Assembly (NCBI GenBank): GCA_902787375.1 | Contig: CADAGD010000011.1 | Coordinates: forward strand, 1-38,448 | Direction: 5' to 3' | DNA length: 38,448 nt | DNA from: an uncultured Eubacteriales bacterium | GTDB lineage: Bacteria; Bacillota; Clostridia; Christensenellales; CAG-138 | In this document: piece after piece, positions 33,064 to 38,448 of the stretch | How the letters are laid out: the number at the start of each line of letters is the position of its first letter | Position numbering within the stretch: position 1 is the first letter of the stretch | The notes under the pieces: generated by a model | What the model saw: the letters and a program-made list of their open reading frames with translations, nothing else | Database searches by the model: none | Told to the model about the DNA's origin: nothing | Position numbers and translations under genes: made by a program

Positions 33064-33091
33064 ATAATTGCCCCCATGCTAATATATTTTT

Positions 33092-33120
33092 ATTATAAAT
33101 CAAAAACCCCTCCCTGTCAA
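33092..33120 (-). promoter_or_regulatory. Perfect consensus promoter of the UDG gene
   Basis: On the minus strand TTGACA (33120-33115), a 17-base spacer and TATAAT (33097-33092), identical to the sigma-A consensus. It lies 29 bases before the ATG at 33063. Confidence 0.8.
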
Positions 33121-33170
33121 TCAAACATGGATATATTATGAAAAACCATTAAAAATTGCCCGTGTTGGTG

Positions 33171-33199
33171 TTGACATTTGCTGCTGATTAAAGTATAAT
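33171..33199 (+). promoter_or_regulatory. Perfect consensus promoter of rpsU
   Basis: TTGACA at 33171-33176, 17 bases, TATAAT at 33194-33199. It diverges from the equally perfect UDG promoter, with 50 bases between the two -35 boxes. The rpsU leader is about 60 bases. Confidence 0.85.
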
Positions 33200-33266
33200 T
33201 ATATGGTGGTTTGGGCTTACGCTCAATGAACGTATGTTCCGCATGAGAGAGGGGGGAAATAGGTCA

Positions 33267-33437
33267 ATGGAAATTCATGTTGGTGAAAATGAATCCCTGG
33301 AGAGCGCCCTCAAGCGTTGGAAGCGCAAGTGTGCCCGCTCAGGTATCCTGGCTGATGCAAGGCGTCGCGAACATTATGAAAAGCCCAGCGTAAAGCGCAA
33401 GAAGAAGGCTGAGGCTGCCCGTAAGCGTAAGTATTAA
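33267..33437 (+). CDS. rpsU: 30S ribosomal protein bS21
   Basis: A 56-residue basic protein: [20 protein letters not shown], then [20 protein letters not shown] and a Lys/Arg-rich end. It is a standard bS21, located near the 3' end of 16S rRNA in the small subunit. The frame is open from 33234, but the ATG at 33267 gives the conserved N-terminus; a run of G residues upstream (33251-33256) serves as ribosome-binding site. It stands alone with its own promoter and terminator. Confidence 0.96.
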   Translation: MEIHVGENESLESALKRWKRKCARSGILADARRREHYEKPSVKRKKKAEAARKRKY

Positions 33438-33454
33438 AATTTAGTTTTAACAAT

Positions 33455-33482
33455 AAAGCTCATCTCGCGGTGAGCTTTTTGT
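33455..33482. terminator. Intrinsic terminator of rpsU, probably also used by hemZ
   Basis: AAAGCTCA (33455-33462) and TGAGCTTT (33471-33478) pair around eight bases and run into TTTTTG on the plus strand. On the minus strand the stem is followed by ATTGTTAAAAC, a weaker tail, for the convergent hemZ transcript. Confidence 0.82.
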
Positions 33483-33520
33483 TATTCCTTGCTGCGTAAT
33501 TGGCAGTATTATTTCCGTTA

Positions 33521-34981
33521 TTACTCCAAGCTGAACAGAGCTTCCCTCTCCCGCTGAGTGTAACTGAGCTTTTCTATATATGTATCAATATCCTTTGGAT
33601 TGGGTATCCTCTCTATTCTTCCGCCCTCTCTGAACACACGCTTGTTCATAGCCCCTGCGCCATGGGCTATTATGCTCATGGAATCCTCCATCATATCAAT
33701 ATTATAAATGCAGATAGCATCATCATTTGAATATCCCACATTCTCAAGATTGCCAGTCATGTACTTCTGCCTATACATATAGTAAGGCTTCATTCCCATG
33801 CGTCTTGACGCCTCAAACCCCATCTTTACCATCTTTTCTACCGTTGCGACGGACGGAAGCTCATATTTATCCATATGTTCATGGAGTCTTGAGGCGCGCT
33901 TGACAGCCAAAGTATGAACCGTCAGGCAATCCGGCGAAAGCTTTTCCACCTCACACAGGGATTTATAAAAATCCGATTCATTTTCATTCGGGAGTCCCGC
34001 TATCAGATCCATATTTACAGAATCAAATCCAATGCTGCGGACATCCTCGTATGTCCTGATAATGTCAGCGGAGTTATGATCCCTTCCGACAAGCCTGAGC
34101 GTATTGTCACACATGGTCTGCGGATTGACCGAAACCCTTGTAACTCCATGACGCTTCATAACCTTCAGCTTTTCAACCGTTATGGTATCCGGGCGTCCGG
34201 CCTCGACGGTAAACTCCCTGCCGTTTGTATCGTAACATTCGCACAGCTTATCAAGAAGCTCGTCCAATTCATCGGCGGTCAATATGGTGGGAGTTCCTCC
34301 TCCAATATAAAATGAACGCGGTTCATAGCCTTTGGCTTTCATCATCGACGAACCCATCTCTATATCCTTATGCAGCGCGGCAAGGTATGCAGCCATATCC
34401 GTCTTTTTCGTTCTTAACTGTGAAGCGAACGAGCAATACAAGCATCTCGTTCTGCAAAACGGTATGCCCACATAGACGCCAAACATATTGCTTGCGCTGC
34501 TGTTAATTATCGGGAGCTGTATCTTGTTTATCTCATCGGCAAGCATTATCTTGCTTTCCGAAACATCAAACTCCTCCCGCATCTGTCGGATTGCTTCATC
34601 ATATCCTTCGGTTAATATGAGCTCGCGGAGCAGTCTTGTTGGACGTATACCCGTGAGCGAACCCCATGGTATGAGCATATCCGGAAAGGCTCGGCGCATG
34701 ACACGAAATACGGCTGTCTTCATACATCTTTTGCCGTACCTTTTTTCTATAAGCTCTGAGCCGCCCCGATACGGCGTAATATGGGAATAAGCAAACCTTT
34801 CACTATCCTTTAAAAGCACAGCGTCGGCTCTGAAATCTCCGTCAGCCGTCAGATAAACAGATAATGTATCGGTATCAGCGCATTCATTCTCTGCAAGTAT
34901 TATCTCCTCCCTTGGAAGAAAGAGCCTTATCTCATCACAGAGATCATTGAACATTTCAGGTTTATTCGTTATGAGTTTCAT
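33521..34981 (-). CDS. hemZ: HemZ-type radical SAM coproporphyrinogen dehydrogenase-like protein
   Basis: A 486-residue radical SAM protein. An N-terminal domain of about 160 residues typical of HemZ is followed by the cluster motif CRTRCLYC (C-x3-C-x2-C) in GVYVGIPFCRTRCLYCSFAS, the FYIGGGTPTIL glycine motif, and the VNPQTMCDNTLRLVGR and HTLAVKRASRL segments. Related to oxygen-independent coproporphyrinogen III oxidase (HemN); HemZ of Bacillus has this length. Enzyme activity of such paralogues varies, and some may be heme-handling proteins. The ATG at 34981 overlaps the upstream MBL gene as ATGA. It is the end of the relA-dtd-MBL-hemZ series, common in Clostridia. Confidence 0.9.
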   Translation of the reverse strand: MKLITNKPEMFNDLCDEIRLFLPREEIILAENECADTDTLSVYLTADGDFRADAVLLKDSERFAYSHITPYRGGSELIEKRYGKRCMKTAVFRVMRRAFPDMLIPWGSLTGIRPTRLLRELILTEGYDEAIRQMREEFDVSESKIMLADEINKIQLPIINSSASNMFGVYVGIPFCRTRCLYCSFASQLRTKKTDMAAYLAALHKDIEMGSSMMKAKGYEPRSFYIGGGTPTILTADELDELLDKLCECYDTNGREFTVEAGRPDTITVEKLKVMKRHGVTRVSVNPQTMCDNTLRLVGRDHNSADIIRTYEDVRSIGFDSVNMDLIAGLPNENESDFYKSLCEVEKLSPDCLTVHTLAVKRASRLHEHMDKYELPSVATVEKMVKMGFEASRRMGMKPYYMYRQKYMTGNLENVGYSNDDAICIYNIDMMEDSMSIIAHGAGAMNKRVFREGGRIERIPNPKDIDTYIEKLSYTQREREALFSLE

Positions 34982-35631
34982 TCAACAATACCATTCAGAA
35001 CGCAAATATTATTCATGCGCTCATAATCAAGAGTTGTTTCCCTTTCATGACCGGGCAGGACGCGATAATCGCCGTGCAATGTAAAGAGCTTGTACGTTAT
35101 CGAATCCATAAGTGCCGCCGTATCGCCTCCCGGAAGATCGGTTCTGCCGCAGCTCAGACGAAACAGCGTATCACCGGAGAATATCACTCTCTCCTTTTCA
35201 ATAACATAGCACACTCCTCCCGGTGTATGTCCGGGGGTATGAATGACGTGAAAGTCTATTCCCGCTTCCGTAAAATCCATATTGCCCTCAACAAAAACAT
35301 CTATCTCGGACGGATCTACCCTTACGCCTATCATGGTGGCAAGACTTGCTCCATTATCATTCATTGCAGCGGAATCAAGGCGGTTTATATAAACCCTCGC
35401 TCCCGTGCTCTCTCTCAGTTTGGCAACGCCCATTATATGATCAAAATGACCGTGCGTTATGAGTATGGCTTTGCATGTCAGATTCAGCTCATCGAGCGCA
35501 CGCAAAACCTTGCCCGAATTTGCCGGGTCGATAACGACACATTCAAGCTTGGAATCGGTTGGCTCACCATACCAGACGATGTATGTGTTCACCGCAAGAG
35601 GGCCTGTTGGAATGCTTTTAATGTTAATCAT
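34978..35631 (-). CDS. MBL-fold metal-dependent hydrolase (glyoxalase II-like)
   Basis: A 217-residue metallo-beta-lactamase-fold protein with the metal motif THGHFDH near residue 59, HTPGHTPGGVCY near residue 130, FSGDTLF with the bridging Asp, and a final PGHERETTL. Length and motifs match the small YqgX/GloB-like hydrolases found beside relA and dtd in Clostridia; a thioester such as S-lactoylglutathione analogues or bacillithiol conjugates may be the substrate, but this is not established. The gene is nine bases after dtd and overlaps hemZ. Confidence 0.88.
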   Translation of the reverse strand: MINIKSIPTGPLAVNTYIVWYGEPTDSKLECVVIDPANSGKVLRALDELNLTCKAILITHGHFDHIMGVAKLRESTGARVYINRLDSAAMNDNGASLATMIGVRVDPSEIDVFVEGNMDFTEAGIDFHVIHTPGHTPGGVCYVIEKERVIFSGDTLFRLSCGRTDLPGGDTAALMDSITYKLFTLHGDYRVLPGHERETTLDYERMNNICVLNGIVE

Positions 35632-35640
35632 ACTGAACTC

Positions 35641-36087
35641 TCAGAAAGTTTTTTTGCTGTCCATAAGTATTGTAACCGGGCCGTCATTCACAAGTGACAC
35701 CTTCATATCCGCTCCAAACACACCGGTCTGTACCCTGAATGTTTCAGAAAGCCTTTTGACCGCATACTCATAAAGCGGAATTGCCGTTTCGGGAAGTGCC
35801 GCCTCGATAAACGACGGCCTGTTTCCATGTCTTGCGTCGCCATAGAGTGTGAACTGCGAAACGATCAGAAGCTCGCCGTTCACGTCTGAAAGCGGTCTGT
35901 TCATCTTTCCGTTCTCATCCTCAAAAACGCGCAGCCCGGATATTTTTTTTACGATGTAATCCGCGTCCGTAAAACCATCCGAAACATGAACGCCTAACAG
36001 TACGAGAAATCCCCGTTCTATTGAGCCGACCACTTCCCCGTCTATCTCTATGGACGCCTTATTAACACGCTGTACTACCGCCCTCAT
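35641..36087 (-). CDS. dtd: D-aminoacyl-tRNA deacylase
   Basis: A 148-residue DTD. It starts MRAVVQRVNKASIEIDGEVV, has SQFTLYGDARHGNRPSF (the conserved SQxTL substrate motif) and NDGPVTILMDS near the C-terminus with the Gly-Pro motif that gives D-chirality selection. It removes D-amino acids from mischarged tRNA. Length is normal. It begins eight bases after the relA stop, and the MBL gene follows nine bases on, so all three are likely co-transcribed. Confidence 0.96.
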   Translation of the reverse strand: MRAVVQRVNKASIEIDGEVVGSIERGFLVLLGVHVSDGFTDADYIVKKISGLRVFEDENGKMNRPLSDVNGELLIVSQFTLYGDARHGNRPSFIEAALPETAIPLYEYAVKRLSETFRVQTGVFGADMKVSLVNDGPVTILMDSKKTF

Positions 36088-36095
36088 ATTACCTC

Positions 36096-38282
36096 TTATG
36101 ATTTGTTAGACCGCTCAACCTCAACCACAGAATCAAGCTTGTGCAGATTGCTTATAAGCTCATTAAGCTGCTCGGCGTTGGTTATATCGAGAGTCATTGT
36201 TATTTCAAAACAATCGCTGTCAACCGGCGGCTTTGCATTGAAAAAGCTTGTATTAATCTTCATGGTATGAAGGAGCGTCGTAATATCGTTCATTACACCA
36301 AGCTTGTTATACGCCAGCACATGCAATGTCACGGAGAACGGTTTGGAATTGTTTGTACCCCATGAGACCTCCCTTATCCTCTCCGTGTCCATGAGGAGGG
36401 CTTCTGCATTAGGACAGTCCCTTCTGTGTATTGAAACTCCCCTTCCTCTTGTCACATAGCCGAATATGTCATCTCCGTAAAGCGGGGTACAGCATTTGGC
36501 ATAGTGGACAACCATATCCTTTTCACCCATGAATATGATCTCGCGTCCCTGAGCGTCGCTGACGGTATGCGCCGCGTCGATATCCTGTGTTCGCTCCTCT
36601 ATCTCCGCCTGCTTCTTTTCCTTTCGGTACTCCTCCATCAATCTGTGAAGCACCTTGCTCGTCAACATGCCGCCAAAGCCTATATTGGCATATATGTCGT
36701 CCAGCTCATTCAATGTATAGCGTTTAAGTATCGGATTATAGTACTCAGGCTTGACTATATCGGAAAGCCTTATGCCCTGACGCTTCGCCGCTTCGGTAAG
36801 CATCTCCCGTCCTCTTAATATGTTCTCATCACGGTTGGCTTTTTTAAACCATTGACGTATCTTTGCCTTTGCGTTGGATGTCTTGACATAGTTCAGCCAA
36901 TCGCGGCCGGGCGTCGCCTGAGGCGATGTGATTATCTCAACCACATCATAAGTCTTGAGCTTGTAATCTATTCTTGAAATAGTATTATTGACCTTAACAA
37001 GCTGTATGTGATTGCCGACTTTGGTATGGATACGGTACGCAAAATCAATCGGCGTGGAACCGGCGGGCAAGTCTATCGCCTCGCCGTTCGGAGTTAAAAC
37101 ATAAACATAATCCGAAAGGAAATCGTTCTTTATGTTGTCAATGAACTCACGCGTCGAGTCTGCGTCACCCTCATAGCTTATGAGATCGCGCACCCACGCA
37201 AGCTTGCTGTCAAGCTCATCGGGCTTGGCTCTGCCTTCCTTGTATAGCCAATGTGCCGCTACGCCGTATTCGGCAGTTCGGTGCATTTCCCATGTTCTGA
37301 TCTGAACCTCAAACGACATGCCCATGTCGCTGAAAAGCGTGGTATGAAGCGATCTGTACATATTGGTTTTTGGGGTCGAGATATAGTCCTTGAACCTTCC
37401 GGGAACCGATCTCCAAAGATTGTGGATAATGCCGAGTGCCGCATAGCAATCGCTGACGCTGCCTACAATAACCCTCAGCGCAACGAGATCATATATCTCG
37501 CTGAGACTTTTATTGTTCTTTTTCAGCTTGCGGAAAATGCTGTAAATATGCTTTCTTCTGCCGCTGATCTCGCATTTTATACCGGCATTGGCAAGAGCCT
37601 CCTGAATCTTCTTTTTCGCGGACTCAAGAAGCTCCATCCGCTCCTCCTGCTTTGGCTCGATTTCGGCGCAGAGATGCTTGTATTCATCAGGATATAGATA
37701 CTGAAACGACAGATCCTCAAGCTCTATCTTTATTGCGCCCATGCCGAATCTGCCCGCGAGCGGCGCATATATATCAAGCGTTTCCTTCGCTATTCGTTGT
37801 CTTTTAGCGGGACTGCAATTACCAAGCGTGCGCATATTATGCAGACGGTCGGCAAGCTTGATTATAACAACACGGACATCGTTTGCCATCGCAAGATACA
37901 TCTTGCGAAGGTTTTCCGCCTGTCTTTCCTCGCGGCTCTTAACCTCATCTTTCACTTTGCCATCGGTGGCAGTCTTGGTCAGCTTGGTAACGCCATCCAC
38001 CATTTTACCGATGTCGTCGCCAAAAAGCTCGCTTATCTTTTCAACCGTTATTCCATCGCCATCCTCGACAACATCGTGGAGCAGTCCTGCCGCTACGGTG
38101 TCGGCATCCATCCCCATCTTCGCAAGGGATATTGCAACGGACTCCGGGTGAATATAATATGGCTCGCCCGATTCCCTCTTCTGCTTTTCATGGACGGACC
38201 TTGCATAATCCGAGGCACGCTTTATCAATTCAACCTTTTCAGGTGAATACTTTTCTTCACATAAAGGTATAAGACGATCCAT
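36096..38282 (-). CDS. relA: Bifunctional (p)ppGpp synthetase/hydrolase (Rel/SpoT)
   Basis: A 728-residue long RSH protein that makes and breaks (p)ppGpp in the stringent response. In order: HD hydrolase domain (YYIHPESVA, GLLHDVVEDG), synthetase domain (SGRRKHIYSIFRKL, GRFKDYISTPKTNMYRSLHT, EVQIRTWEMHRTAEYGVAAH), TGS domain (VYVLTPNGEAIDLPAGSTP), a Cys-containing conserved segment (KCCTPLYGDDIFGYVTRGRG) and a C-terminal ACT domain. The RFKD sequence in the synthetase domain is the RxKD form typical of bifunctional enzymes, and the HD motif is intact. The frame is open to 38354, but a run of seven G residues nine bases before the ATG at 38282 supports the shorter start, which also gives the normal N-terminus. 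Confidence 0.95.
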   Translation of the reverse strand: MDRLIPLCEEKYSPEKVELIKRASDYARSVHEKQKRESGEPYYIHPESVAISLAKMGMDADTVAAGLLHDVVEDGDGITVEKISELFGDDIGKMVDGVTKLTKTATDGKVKDEVKSREERQAENLRKMYLAMANDVRVVIIKLADRLHNMRTLGNCSPAKRQRIAKETLDIYAPLAGRFGMGAIKIELEDLSFQYLYPDEYKHLCAEIEPKQEERMELLESAKKKIQEALANAGIKCEISGRRKHIYSIFRKLKKNNKSLSEIYDLVALRVIVGSVSDCYAALGIIHNLWRSVPGRFKDYISTPKTNMYRSLHTTLFSDMGMSFEVQIRTWEMHRTAEYGVAAHWLYKEGRAKPDELDSKLAWVRDLISYEGDADSTREFIDNIKNDFLSDYVYVLTPNGEAIDLPAGSTPIDFAYRIHTKVGNHIQLVKVNNTISRIDYKLKTYDVVEIITSPQATPGRDWLNYVKTSNAKAKIRQWFKKANRDENILRGREMLTEAAKRQGIRLSDIVKPEYYNPILKRYTLNELDDIYANIGFGGMLTSKVLHRLMEEYRKEKKQAEIEERTQDIDAAHTVSDAQGREIIFMGEKDMVVHYAKCCTPLYGDDIFGYVTRGRGVSIHRRDCPNAEALLMDTERIREVSWGTNNSKPFSVTLHVLAYNKLGVMNDITTLLHTMKINTSFFNAKPPVDSDCFEITMTLDITNAEQLNELISNLHKLDSVVEVERSNKS

Positions 38283-38448
38283 ATTTATATCCCCCCCGTT
38301 ATTGCTGAATGAATAATTGTTCTTATCTGTCACCTCAATCAATAATGAATGCACTTGTCAACAAAAACTGGACACAGAGATGAGAGTTTTAAGACTTGAA
38401 AAATCGTAAAGTTGATTCGTATCACCGCCACCCTTGACATCGCTGTGA

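Noticed and set aside
38333-38361. TTGACA on the minus strand at 38361-38356 as promoter of relA
   Set aside because: No acceptable -10 box at 16-18 bases; the spacing leads to TTGAGG. The real promoter may be beyond this or outside the window.

Overview
The window looks like the chromosome of an anaerobic, Gram-positive member of the Bacillota, probably class Clostridia. This rests on gene content and order: a relA/spoT - dtd - metallo-beta-lactamase - hemZ run, a decarboxylase - holB-like - PSP1 (yaaT/ricT) run, a PrsA-type lipoprotein - rqcP - ispDF run, rpsU on its own consensus promoter, strong GGAGG ribosome-binding sites, and several TTG/GTG starts. The cobalamin genes (cbiD, cbiG, cbiK type) indicate the anaerobic, early-cobalt-insertion route. 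Genus cannot be assigned from this sequence alone.

Layout. Positions 1-231 hold a probable C-terminal fragment of an upstream gene and a promoter, followed by a PIG-V-like membrane glycosyltransferase gene (232-1653). From 14978 down to 1658, twelve tightly packed minus-strand genes form one operon: a BtuC-like permease, a BtuD-like ATPase with an extra C-terminal domain, cbiA, cbiC, cbiD, cbiF, cbiG, cbiH, a three-part cbiJ-cbiE-cbiT fusion, cbiB, cobD and cobQ/cbiP. Many junctions are ATGA or 8-base overlaps. The 784-base gap 14979-15762 carries two cobalamin riboswitches pointing away from each other, each with its own promoter and a downstream intrinsic terminator.

The plus-strand riboswitch leads into an unusual surface module (15763-18840): a CbiK-type cobalt chelatase with a lipoprotein signal, two small related lipoproteins with NEAT-like features, and a BtuF/FepB-like substrate-binding lipoprotein. 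A clear terminator closes this unit. The binding protein most likely works with the permease and ATPase of the divergent operon, so one importer is split over two riboswitch-controlled transcripts. The exported chelatase and the paired small lipoproteins are the most interesting part of the window. I suggest, as inference, a corrinoid, tetrapyrrole or cobalt capture system at the cell surface.

A second plus-strand cluster (19027-23484) holds a TIM-barrel protein of unknown role, cobT, cobU, cobS, a short degenerate CobU-like protein, cobC and a small MGMT-like protein. No riboswitch precedes it. Together the clusters cover most steps from cobalt-precorrin-3 to cobalamin, but cbiL, a cytoplasmic chelatase, the uroporphyrinogen III/sirohydrochlorin genes, the corrinoid adenosyltransferase and lower-ligand (bluB/bza) genes are not present here.

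The rest (23546-38282) is mostly housekeeping: a membrane protein, an Orn/Lys/Arg decarboxylase-family protein, a DNA polymerase III delta'-like protein, a PSP1 protein, IspDF, RqcP, a PrsA-like foldase lipoprotein, a large cell-surface protein with repeated Ig-like domains, a family-4-type uracil-DNA glycosylase lacking the usual Fe-S cysteines, ribosomal protein S21, HemZ, an MBL-fold hydrolase, D-aminoacyl-tRNA deacylase and the bifunctional (p)ppGpp synthetase/hydrolase. I saw no tRNA, rRNA, insertion sequence, CRISPR array or prophage gene.
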